A DNA stretch of 29,359 bases from Chara braunii (GCA_003427395.1 BFEA01000010.1:5855974-5885332), one strand, 5' to 3'. Counted from the first letter of the stretch, positions 20,661-28,143 are shown. Program-made: numbers and translations. The notes: generated from the sequence alone by a model not told the origin.

Positions 20661-21244
20661 GACGTGGGGGAGATCAGCATCAAGCTGAAGGGCGATAGCA
20701 AGGAAGTCTGATGGTGTATAAAGTGGGCGGTGGAGAATGTACCAACAAATATTAGTTGTCGTCAGACCACAGAGATCGGTGAGGTTCTCAGGCTGGTTTA
20801 TCGGATGCTGGCCAACAATTTGTTGATCACCCAAATGGTGTTGCAAGCCCAAACTGCGTTGGGTTGTTTGCTGGTCAGTCATTTGCAGATCACCCACGTG
20901 GTCTATGCCTCCAAATGATGTTGGTCAACCATTTGCAGATCCGCCATGTGGTCTACGCCTTGTGGGGTTAACTGCAATCTGGGCAGATCATGTTCCAATC
21001 CCTCAACATTTGGGGCCACATCCTGAGCAGGGATTGTCCCGAGAATCAGAAGTGTACTCTGGGCATGGACCACATCCTGTTGTAGAAGTGGAACATTTAA
21101 CGCTGAAGGGCATAAGACATGGTGTCGTGGCTGCCTGCAGGCAGCTGGACTATCTGTCGGAGGCATAGCAATGGATATTGTCGTTTTGAACAAAGGAACC
21201 ACAACAACATGTGGAGCAGGCACAAAGAGAATTGGACCAGACAA
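20640..21244 (-). pseudogene. Josephin-like peptidase, N-terminal (Cys) part
   Basis: The frame first runs through a degenerate Gln/His/Asp-rich tandem repeat (units near 20945, 20895 and 20840 containing DxQM and QHHLGD). It then reaches ENLTDLCGLTTTNICWYILH followed by LYTPSDFLAIALQLDAD. The second part matches the Josephin pattern (Cys helix, then YFTPxDLxxIAxQLDEE). The candidate nucleophile is Cys at about 20771; Cys at about 20747 is the alternative. Josephins are cysteine peptidases that remove ubiquitin. The His-containing part follows in another frame after one frameshift near 20650. The family call rests on pattern similarity only. Confidence 0.5.
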
Positions 21245-21274
21245 AGAAACAGGCTTCTTATGAAGCGGATGTCG

Positions 21275-21983
21275 TCAATGATACACAATAAGGGGAGTAG
21301 TGGTGCTGCAAACAAACGATGAACATGTGTCTGGCAATGAAGGTGGAACAATGGGAACAATGGAAACCGGAGAGTTTGCTCGCACGTGAGATTGTGGAGA
21401 CAGGGTGGCGGGGAAGAACGCAGCTGTGTGCGGCCAAGCACAAAAAGAGATGAAATGGGGGCGCATTGGGCAGGATTTTGAAAGAAAGGACGTGAGTTTC
21501 GGAGAAACTGTGATGTTCTTTGCACTGGAGCTGCAATCGAAGTGAGCTGCAATCGAAGTTGTAGCAGCAAAAGTATAGTACGGGGGACTGCAGCAAAGGA
21601 AGCTATAGTGAGAACTCAGTAGAAGAAACTGCCATAGTAGCAGTGGAAACCGCAGCAGTCGAAACTGCAACATCAAAAACTTCTGCAGCAATGGGAACTA
21701 CTGAAGCAGAAACTGTTGGAGTGAAAACCGGGGCTGTAGAAACTTCAGAAGTGGAAATTGGAGCAGTTGAAGCTGCAATGGCCGAAACTGCAGCGGTGGA
21801 AACCGCAGCAGTGGAAACTGCAGTAGCAACAAATGAGTAAGCAGGAGCATGACAAGAGCGACACGGGGGCAAAGAAGAAAGTGGATGATACAAGGACCAT
21901 GGCAACATGCGTCGGAACCACTGAGAGAGACGCGTCACATGCGTAGGATAACGACGCTGGCAGGAGCTCATGTAGCAGGTCAA
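21275..21983 (-). pseudogene. Low-complexity coding linker of the PLE
   Basis: After a frameshift at about 21980 the probable continuation is TCYMSSCQRRYPTHVTRLSQ, then about 65 residues of degenerate VSTAA repeats (15-bp units, about 21643-21840), then a Ser/Pro/Phe-rich stretch. It joins the RT to the downstream peptidase-like region. The repeats are imperfect at codon level, as expected for slippage in coding DNA followed by drift. No domain is recognised. Confidence 0.45.
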
Positions 21984-23280
21984 CTGTTCGCAAGGGTTGG
22001 TCGGAAATGCCCACGAGAAAGCATGCGACCAGTAAGTGTTGTTGCCGCAGTTTGAAAATCATGCCAATTGTTACAGATTTGTTCGAATCTGGTTAATTGT
22101 CCAATGAACACACCCGCCAGTTGGTGGGAAGGGATGTTGGAGGTCGCACTTGGGTAGTGAATGACAGGGAAATCCCAAGCAGCCGCTTTATCAAACACGC
22201 TCATGTGAAGCAAGCCATCCGAACGGATCCGTAGATGCATACATAAAAAGGTACACGAGCCATATGTCGTTGTAGTTTCCTTCCACTCAAACCCATAGTG
22301 CTCCGGAGGAGAAGGTAATTGCCCTCATGAAAGAACATCATCAATGAGGCAATAAGTGAAGGCGTATCGCTGAGCGGCTTAAAGATCGTGTTGAGGAATG
22401 TCATCAACAACGCATGCTTCATCCCAATACAGTGTCAGATTAGAATTTTTTGGGCCAGCATTTGTTCCCATTGGAATACCAATAATTTGCTTCCAATGTG
22501 TGTCATCTCTAGTGTACAAAAAAATGTTTTGTACAACAAAGCGAAGATGTTGGGGAATTTGAGAAACGGAAAGGGTGTCCAGGCCTGAATCGGTTGTCCA
22601 TTGGCCACAACGAGGTCCTTGAATAGTCATGTCAAGGGAACTGCAACACGAATGCGTGCGAGTATGCCGAAGGGCATAAGCCTAGGCTTCATCAACAACT
22701 TTTGCCACATTATTCAGAATGCAGTCATGAGGGAGGTTGGTGTACATTGTAGTAAAATCAACAGTGCGAGGAGAGAGGCCACAAAGAGGATGAATTGTTT
22801 TTCAGGTCAATCGCCACTTCATCAGCACTCTGAACGATCCAGCACCACCGAACACCAACTTGTTGATAGAGCTCAGTATCTTTCTCGCGAAGAGTAGAGA
22901 TCACTCCTTGCAAAGCAGTGTTGAGGATACGACGAAGTAGTCGTTGTGCAAGCCAATGGTTTGTGAGGAGGTCGTTCATGAATAGTGTGAATTGTTGGAC
23001 GAGGGCGAGCGCGCGGGGGAACAACACTGTTATGTGTCGTGACTCCAAGAATGCTACGAGGAGCTGAAGGAGATTTGTGAACTTTCAGCATGTAGTAAAG
23101 GTAAGGTAGGGTATCATTATGGGTGTAGCCCCAATGGTGATTCCATATTGCATGGCGTCAAGGACATCAGCAACGCATTCATTAGGAAGAGTATAAGTGG
23201 GAATGTCCAAATGGGTGGAAAGACGAAACAGATACCAATTCTTGCAGCAAATTGCCAAATTGTGTGATATTTTGTCCACA
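21980..23280 (-). pseudogene. Reverse transcriptase of the PLE
   Basis: RT motifs in order: VDKISHNLAICCKNWYLFRL (about 23275), TLPYLYYMLKVHKSPSAPRS (about 23112-23053), WCWIVQSADEV, motif A VDFTTMYTNLPHD with its Asp at 22757-22759, motif B QIIGIPMGTNAGPKNSN (about 22483-22433), motif C YCLIDDVLS with Asp-Asp at 22337-22342, then the thumb FPVIHYPSATSNIPSHQLAG and QLTRFEQICNNWHDF. The YPxxxSNIP and QLxRFxxIC signatures are typical of Penelope-like RTs rather than LINE or retroviral RTs. Motifs A, B, C and the thumb lie in one frame interrupted by TAG (22682), TAA (22379) and TGA (22325). Two frameshifts lie upstream, near 23110 and 22790. Confidence 0.88.
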
Positions 23281-23499
23281 GGGACAATGGCGAAGTGTTA
23301 TTGAAGATGGCGCAAGGGGGCATGTATAGAACGACGTGAACGTTGGATTGACAATGTGCAAGGATTGCATAGCGCCGGCTGTTCAACTTCTGAGAAAGAG
23401 ACGAGAAAGAAGTAGATCGAGAATGCTCGACCAACAACCTTTTGTAATTGGCAATGTTCTCATCAAGTCCAATTGCCAATACCTGGAGCACATCGACAG

Positions 23500-23988
23500 T
23501 TTCCCCATTCAAGCGATACTTCGACCCTTCTTGAAACAACTTGCGGAGACTATCTTCGAGATGATATTGTAGTTAACAGACACAACATGGCCATCGACAA
23601 GATCAGAACAATGAGGAGAGGCTCTGCGACAATTGCAATTTGAGGAGTCAGGTAATGTCATGCCACGAGTAACACTCAAGGCCACATCAGTGAAGTTACA
23701 AAATTGGACACGTGTGGGTGGCATCGGTTTGTCACATGCACGAACATGTGTGGCTGCTTGAGGGTCGAGGTGCAATGCAACTACTTCTGGCAATTGTAAC
23801 ACATGGCGCAAGTTCGTAGCACGAACTACCTCATGCACATGTACAACCTCGATGTGGTTAGTAAATGGGTCACGAGGTTGTGTTGTGTAACGTTGGCGAG
23901 TATCTTGGGATTTCCAGATCAGGCATTCGAGTTCTCGAATGTCTGCTATCATGTCCGCATTGGAGACATTTTTGTGCAACCATTGCAA
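23500..23988 (-). pseudogene. PLE connector region with CxC motif
   Basis: The segment starts LLQWLHKNVSNADMIADIRE and ends with SNCNCRRASPHC, then DGHVVSVNYNIISKIV, and in another frame LRKLFQEGSKYRLNG. A CxC followed by a GHV...D/N-x-II block and an LR-x-LF-x-x-G-x-x-[YF]R block is the conserved run-up to RT in Penelope-like elements. A frameshift lies near 23540-23560. Function of the region is unknown; it is a family hallmark. Confidence 0.7.
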
Positions 23989-24092
23989 AAGTCGTACCTG
24001 CCATGCTGGTGTGGCTTGCTCAATATCACCCTTGACACGACACTAGTTACCCGAAGCGGCTTCAGTGACACAGCAATGCGGTCAGGTACGAA

Positions 24093-24806
24093 TTAGAAGT
24101 TTGGGACCCGGACGAAGATCAACAGCAAATGACCTAACCAAAGGTGTTGGCAAGAAAGGTAAACATGGAGGGGGTGTCGACAAAAGGGGTGGAAAATGAG
24201 GGGCAACGGGTGTTGGTAAGAGGAGTGTTGTGTGAGAGGGATCAACTGATACAGGAACGGATGGAGCAGGAATAGATGTGGCAGGGAGGGAAATAGGAGG
24301 AGTTGAGGAATGAGGTCGAGGGGGCTGGGGAACAAAGGGACGAGGGCCCATTTGTGTCCAACGATGAGGGTGGAGGTACCATCGTGGAGACAGTAGTCTG
24401 GCTGCATTGAAACCGACGGGGTGAAGAGGGCATAATCAACAATGCCTTCTGTCATATGATAAAGGGTAGGATCAATACATTCTAAGGGCCAAGCCGCAAA
24501 GTTGAATGTTGGTTGCCCACATATTGCATAGTAAAGATGGTGATGGCGAAAAGCAGCAGAAGAGTACCATGTATGCCAATGCTCATGCAGTCGTTGATGT
24601 GCAACTTGCATCGTCTATCCAACATAAAAACGCCCAGGAGGCAAATGAACAATTGCATAAATCACTCCTCGAACAGTGAGGGGGTCCATACCTGGTTCAA
24701 GGGGTTGTTGATCAACTTGTGGCAGTTGCAACTCAAATTGCTCTGCATGCACAACGTTGTTAAGATGACTGAGTTGTTTCTTGCACCAACCATCTGCAGA
24801 ATACAA
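24093..24806 (-). pseudogene. GIY-YIG endonuclease domain of the PLE
   Basis: The endonuclease nicks the target to prime reverse transcription. GVIYAIVHLPPGRFYVG (about 24668-24618) is the GIY...YIG pair with 9 residues between. A TAG at 24615 follows directly, where family members usually have Gln, and the same frame continues as TMQVAHQRLHEHWHTW with the conserved Arg/His helix. Then come YYAICGQ and AWPLECIDPTLYHMTE, where the family's catalytic Glu lies. About 50 residues precede GIY, with Cys and His but no clear finger. After about 24390 the frame becomes a Pro/Ser/Leu-rich linker. Position upstream of RT on the coding strand is the key observation. Confidence 0.8.
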
Positions 24807-24814
24807 GTTAGTAT

Positions 24815-24960
24815 TTTGCAGACTGATGAGGGTTTAGCCTCTTGATGAGTCGGTGAAACTCCGACGAAACCGTTTGTCATAGCCCCTCGTTTGTTGTCCT
24901 TTTCTCTCTCTTTTTGCCTACGGTTTACCGGGCAGCACTGTTTGACCATATATACATATA
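24815..24960 (+). repeat. 115-bp structured repeat, copy a (abuts PLE 5' end)
   Basis: In plus orientation it reads GAGG-loop-CCTC, then CTTGATGAGTCGG, loop, CCGACGAAAC, CGTTTGTCA, GCCCCTCGTTTGTTGTCC, GCCTACGGTTTACCGGGCAG and a TA-rich end. It lies directly upstream of the minus-strand PLE, so the PLE-sense strand is the complement. The sequence between the repeat and the PLE (TCAGTCTGCAAAAT in PLE sense) is also present after other copies. Confidence 0.8.
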
Positions 24961-24982
24961 TATCGTCAACCAAAGTTATATA

Positions 24983-25110
24983 TGAGCCTCCTGATGAGTC
25001 GGCGAAACTTTGACCAAACAGTTTGTCAAAGCCCCTCGTTTGTTGTCCTCTTCTCCCTCTCTGCCTACGGTTTACCGGGCAGCTCTGTTTAATGATATAT
25101 ATATGTATAT
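24983..25110 (+). repeat. 115-bp structured repeat, copy b
   Basis: Same orientation as copy a: CCTGATGAGTCGGCGAAAC, TTTGACCAAAC, AGTTTGTCA, then CTGCCTACGGTTTACCGGGC and TA-rich DNA. The stem GTCGG/TTGAC is kept by two G-U pairs, but GAAAC has become CAAAC. It is followed by the TA tract into which the solo LTR is inserted. Confidence 0.8.
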
Positions 25111-25129
25111 ATCTATATATATATACATA

Positions 25130-26250
25130 TGCAATAACCCGCCCATATGCCTCGTTGCTGTCTAAGGGCACCCGCAGGCCACGACGATCGAGGGAGACAA
25201 ACCCCCCGAAATTGGATTTAGGGCCTCAATGCCCAACAATTGACTTTAGTCAACTGCCCAGCGGCCCACGAGTCAAAGTCTGCATGGACCCAGCCTAAGC
25301 CGCCGGTCAGACACACACACTTAGTTGTATGATGGTACCAAAACAGCATTCGGACCAAGTGGAAGTCTGCGGATCCACCGGTCAGACACACAGACTTATT
25401 TGTATGATCGTACCAAGACAACATTCGGACCAAGTGGAAGTTTGCAACTGTATGAGATCCAGGCCATCGGCTATGACTCAATCTGAGCCATCGTGGGTGG
25501 GAGACATAAGGCAGGCAACCTCGTCAAACGCTACATAAGGTCCCTGCCTCCAAGAGTCAACATTCAGTATTGCCTTGCTGACTTGACGTTGGCTTGACGT
25601 TGGCTAGACACTGGTGCGACGCTGGCTTGATGCTAGCTGCACACTGACACTGTGCGACGACTACGCGAGACTGCTGCAACGCATGTCTGGCGCTTTCCAG
25701 TTCTGTCGCCAGACTATCTTCTGGCTTTCTAACGTGGCGCATGCCACGCAGTCTTTATTGCTGACATGGCGCGTGCCACGCCGTCTTCGACATTGCCGAC
25801 GTGGCATCTGCCACACTGTCCTCATTGCTGAGTTGGACGCGACAAGGAGGGAGATCGGGATTTGTGGAATGATTCACAGAGAGAGGGGATACTTACCCGT
25901 TGCTAATCTCGATACTGTGTGTTGTTGTAATGTCTTCACGGGTGAACTGTGCCACGTGACACTCTTATGTGATCAGGCCCTGTAAGACTCATTTCTTGGA
26001 CATTGTTTGCTGACGTGGAGGCGAGGGGAAGCCCAGAGAAGGAGAGGAAAATGAGGAGCTACTCTCTATCTGGTCATTGATGGATACCTACTTTCCACCC
26101 TCTAAATCGTCCATGCTCCCCCTCCTCTCTTCGTCTATTGGTTACGAGACATTGTATCACGGATCACATTTATGGATTATCGAAGACATTATTCAGTACT
26201 GAGTTATCTTGTACTTCGACACTTGACGAGTATCTTCCAGACAAGGTTCA
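25130..26250 (+). repeat. Solo LTR of the chromovirus family
   Basis: It begins TGCAATAACCCGCCCATATG and ends near CTTCCAGACAAGGTTCA, and is collinear with the 18541-19583 LTR over its whole length. No gag or pol sequence flanks it, so it is a solo LTR. Both flanks are TA/CT-rich; I could not identify a 5-bp target duplication. It separates two plus-oriented copies of the 115-bp repeat from a series mostly in the opposite orientation, so it inserted into an existing repeat cluster. Confidence 0.75.
25303..25445 (+). repeat. 75-bp tandem duplication inside the solo LTR
   Basis: CCGGTCAGACACAC through CATTCGGACCAAGTGGAAGT occurs at 25303-25370 and again at 25378-25445. The other LTR at 18.5 kb has a single copy, so the duplication is specific to this copy or subfamily. 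Confidence 0.85.
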
Positions 26251-26262
26251 CTCTCTCTCTCT

Positions 26263-26400
26263 ATATATATCGTCAAATAGAACTGCCCGGTAAACCGTAG
26301 GCAGAGAGGGAGAAGAGGACAACAAACGAGGGGCTGTGACAAACTGTTTCGTCGGAGTTTCACTGACTCATCAAGAGGCTGAACCCTATATATATATATA
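26263..26400 (-). repeat. 115-bp structured repeat, copy c
   Basis: Opposite orientation to copies a and b. On the plus strand it runs TATATCGTCAAATAG, GCCCGGTAAACCGTAGGC, GACAACAAACGAGGGGCT, GTTTCGTCGGAGTTTCAC, TGACTCATCAAGAGGCTGAA and a TA run. Confidence 0.85.
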
Positions 26401-26436
26401 CCCTTCTTTGCCTACGGTTTACAGCGCAGCTCTGGA
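26401..26436 (+). repeat. 115-bp structured repeat, fragment
   Basis: Only the GCCTACGGTTTAC...GCAGCTCTG end is present, in the orientation opposite to its neighbours. It is a truncated copy. Confidence 0.6.
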
Positions 26437-26662
26437 AAATACTCACCCACATCAGATGGAAAACTCTACAGATAGTCCGTTCACACCCTATCACAAGCCA
26501 GCAACACACCCACGAAACAAAGAAATCTCTGTCGCAGCCAAAAAATACACTCTAGTCACACCGCTGGCACTAGTGGCACAACATGGCCGCATAGTGACGG
26601 CCCGGACCACTGCCGCTCGACCTGACCCAAGAAAACCATAGCAGGGTGCTAGCGAAGTTCGT
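26437..26662 (+). repeat. Second repeat unit, partial copy A
   Basis: Shares CAGATGGAAAACTCTAC, TATCACAAGCCAGCAA, ACACCCACGAAACAAAGAAA, CTGGCACTAG and GGCACAACATGG with copy B. No protein domain is recognised on either strand. Confidence 0.75.
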
Positions 26663-26790
26663 GTATATATTGTCAAAGAGAGCTGCCTGGTAAACCGTAG
26701 GCAGAGAGGGAGAAGAGCACAGCAAACAGGGGGCTGTGACAAAATGTTTCATCGGAGTTTCACCGACTCATCAAGAGGCTGAACCCTCAA
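26663..26790 (-). repeat. 115-bp structured repeat, copy d
   Basis: Runs from TATATATTGTCAAAGAG to GAGGCTGAACCCTC and then straight into second-unit copy B. In ribozyme-like sense the core is GTCGG loop CCGAT GAAAC ATTTTGTC. Confidence 0.85.
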
Positions 26791-27159
26791 CAATCTACAA
26801 AATCCCCTAAATGGTTACATTGTAAGTGATAATCCACCTCAACCCAGGTTGTGGTTAAGCATCTCCGACTGGTCGACAACTGATACCTTGAGGTGGGCAC
26901 CAACCACTGCCCTCAAGGTACCCATGACGAAAATCAAAGCAGACTATCACTCACCCACACCAGATGGAAAACTTTACCGACTGTCAGTTCACACTCCATC
27001 ACAAGCCAGCAAAACACCCACGAAACAAAGAAAGGTCTGTCACAACCAAAAAATACTCTAGACACGCCACTGGCACTAGAGGCACAACATGGTCGCGAGT
27101 GACGGGTCCGACCACCGCTACTTGACCTGAGCAGGGTACTAACGAAGTCGTGGTATATA
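26783..27159 (+). repeat. Second repeat unit, copy B (longest)
   Basis: Begins CCCTCAACAATCTACAAAAT, resembling the leader of the PLE. It continues with AGTGATAATCCACCT, CTTGAGGTGGGCACCAACCA, CCCTCAAGGTACCC, ATGACGAAAATCAAAGC and the segment shared with copy A. CCTTGAGG and CCCTCAAGG are complementary and could form a hairpin. It is non-coding as far as I can tell. Confidence 0.8.
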
Positions 27160-27180
27160 TCGTCAAAGAGAGCTGCCCGA
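27160..27180 (-). repeat. 115-bp structured repeat, truncated start
   Basis: Only TCGTCAAAGAGAGCTGCCCG remains before second-unit copy C begins. Confidence 0.6.
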
Positions 27181-27385
27181 TACAATCTCCTAACTAATTA
27201 CATTGCAAGTGACAATCCACCTTAACCCCGGTTGTGGTAAAGCATCAACGATTGCCCGACAACTGATGCCTTGAGGTGGGAACCAACCACTGCCCTCAAG
27301 GTACCCGTGACGAAAATCAAAGCAGACCATCACTCACCCACACCAGATGGAAAACTCTACGGACTGTCGGTTCACACCCCATCAT
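27181..27385 (+). repeat. Second repeat unit, copy C
   Basis: Collinear with the first half of copy B (ACATTGCAAGTGACAATCCA, CCTTGAGGTGGGAACC, AAATCAAAGCAGACCATCAC, CAGATGGAAAACTC), ending at the next structured repeat. Confidence 0.8.
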
Positions 27386-27491
27386 ATATGCATCATCAAA
27401 CAGAGCTGCTCTGTAAACCGTAGGCAGAAAGGGAGAAGAGGACAACAAACGAGGGGCTGTGACAATCTGTTTCATCGGAGTTTCACCGACT
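27386..27491 (-). repeat. 115-bp structured repeat, copy f
   Basis: Runs from CATCATCAAACAGAGCTG to GTTTCACCGACTG. Truncated just inside the GACTCATCA end and joined directly to copy g. Confidence 0.8.
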
Positions 27492-27615
27492 GTATCGTCA
27501 AAAAGAGCTGCCCAGTAATCCTTAGGCAGTGACGTAGAAGAGGACAACAAACGAGGGGTTGTGACAAATTGTTTTGTCGAAGTATTACGGACTCATCAGG
27601 AGGCTGAACCCTCAA
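27492..27615 (-). repeat. 115-bp structured repeat, copy g
   Basis: Runs from TATCGTCAAAAAGAGCTGCC to CATCAGGAGGCTGAACCCTC. The most diverged full copy: stem II and the GAAAC equivalent are both altered. Confidence 0.8.
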
Positions 27616-27730
27616 CAGTATGCAGAATCCCCTAACTGATTACATTAAGTGATAATCCACCTTAACCCCGATATGGTTAAGCACCAACGATTGCCCGACA
27701 ACTGATACCCTGAGGTGGGCACCAACCACT
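27606..27730 (+). repeat. Second repeat unit, copy D (truncated)
   Basis: CCCTCAACAGTATGCAGAAT, then AAGTGATAATCCACCTTAAC and CTGAGGTGGGCACCAACCA, cut off where a TA run and the next structured repeat begin. Confidence 0.75.
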
Positions 27731-27839
27731 ATATATATCGTCAAACAAAGTTGTCCGATAAACCGTAGGCAGAGAGGGTGAAGAGGACAACAAACTAGGG
27801 ATGGTGACAAACTGTTTCGTCGGAGTTTCACCGACTCAT
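27731..27839 (-). repeat. 115-bp structured repeat, copy h
   Basis: Runs from ATATATATCGTCAAACAAAG to CACCGACTCATA. Its core strand keeps GTCGG/CCGAC and GAAAC perfectly, but the TCATCA end is cut after TCAT by a TA run. Confidence 0.8.
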
Positions 27840-27957
27840 ATATATATCATCAAAACAAAGTTGCCCAGTAAACTGAAGGTAGAGAGGGAGAAGAGGACAG
27901 GGGCTGTGACAAACTATTTAGTCGGAGTTTCACCGGCTCATCAGGAGGTTGAACCCT
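27840..27957 (-). repeat. 115-bp structured repeat, copy i
   Basis: Runs from TATATATCATCAAAACAAAG to CATCAGGAGGTTGAACCC. A deletion shortens the GACAACAAACGAGG segment. Confidence 0.8.
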
Positions 27958-28090
27958 ATCTATATATATATATATATCGTTATATATATATATCGTCACA
28001 AACAGAACTGCCCGGTAAAACGGTAGGCAGAGAGAGAGAAGAGGACAACAAACGAGTATATATATCGTCAAATATATATATATATATACA
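27958..28090 (-). repeat. TA microsatellite with truncated structured repeats
   Basis: TA runs with a TCGTTATATA block, a partial repeat (27993-28057: TCGTCACAAACAGAACTGCC to ACAACAAACGAG) and a last TCGTCAAA stub. The repeat always starts just after a TA run. Confidence 0.75.
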
Positions 28091-28101
28091 AGGTTACCCG
28101 A

Positions 28102-28143
28102 CCGAACGTTCGGGGGCCCCTGGGCTGGCCCCCGAACGTTCGG
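28102..28143. repeat. Perfect 17-bp inverted repeat
   Basis: CCGAACGTTCGGGGGCC (28102-28118) and GGCCCCCGAACGTTCGG (28127-28143) are exact reverse complements around an 8-nt loop. Each arm contains the 12-bp palindrome CCGAACGTTCGG. Confidence 0.95.

Larger units (their letters stand above)
19937..24840 (-). mobile_element. Decayed Penelope-like retroelement, permuted (EN before RT)
   Basis: Reading the minus strand from right to left: a GIY-YIG endonuclease (about 24670-24400), a Ser/Pro-rich linker, a Cys-rich segment, an RT core (about 23280-21980), low-complexity coding repeats, a Josephin-like peptidase and RING-like Cys/His modules. RT and GIY-YIG together define Penelope-like elements. 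An endonuclease N-terminal to RT is the arrangement described for the Chlamys/Naiad group; canonical Penelope elements have it C-terminal (established knowledge). All parts are collinear on one strand within 4.9 kb, with no recognisable foreign insertion, which supports a single element. Several frameshifts and at least four in-frame stops make it inactive. Its 5' side abuts the 115-bp structured repeat. Confidence 0.8.

Noticed and set aside
19937-20701. Host RING or deubiquitinase gene unrelated to the retroelement
   Set aside because: Not excluded, but it is collinear with the PLE, on the same strand, also broken by a frameshift, and ends where the element's 3' end is expected; a host gene would need its own intact start.
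22325-22327. In-frame TGA in the PLE RT as a selenocysteine codon (TE-encoded selenoproteins have been reported in the Naiad group)
   Set aside because: The TGA follows LIDDVLS, where I know of no conserved Cys. TAG and TAA stops occur in the same frame and frameshifts elsewhere, so ordinary decay is the simpler reading. I also saw no SECIS-like structure, although I could not fold the region.
24841-24880. Calling the repeat core an active hammerhead ribozyme
   Set aside because: The sequences flanking CUGAUGA and following GUC do not pair into a stem I, several copies have changed GAAA, and the strand is antisense to the PLE. It is kept as a candidate only.
26263-28072. CRISPR array
   Set aside because: Units are over 100 bp, variable, in both orientations and separated by TA runs or other repeats, in a eukaryotic transposon context.
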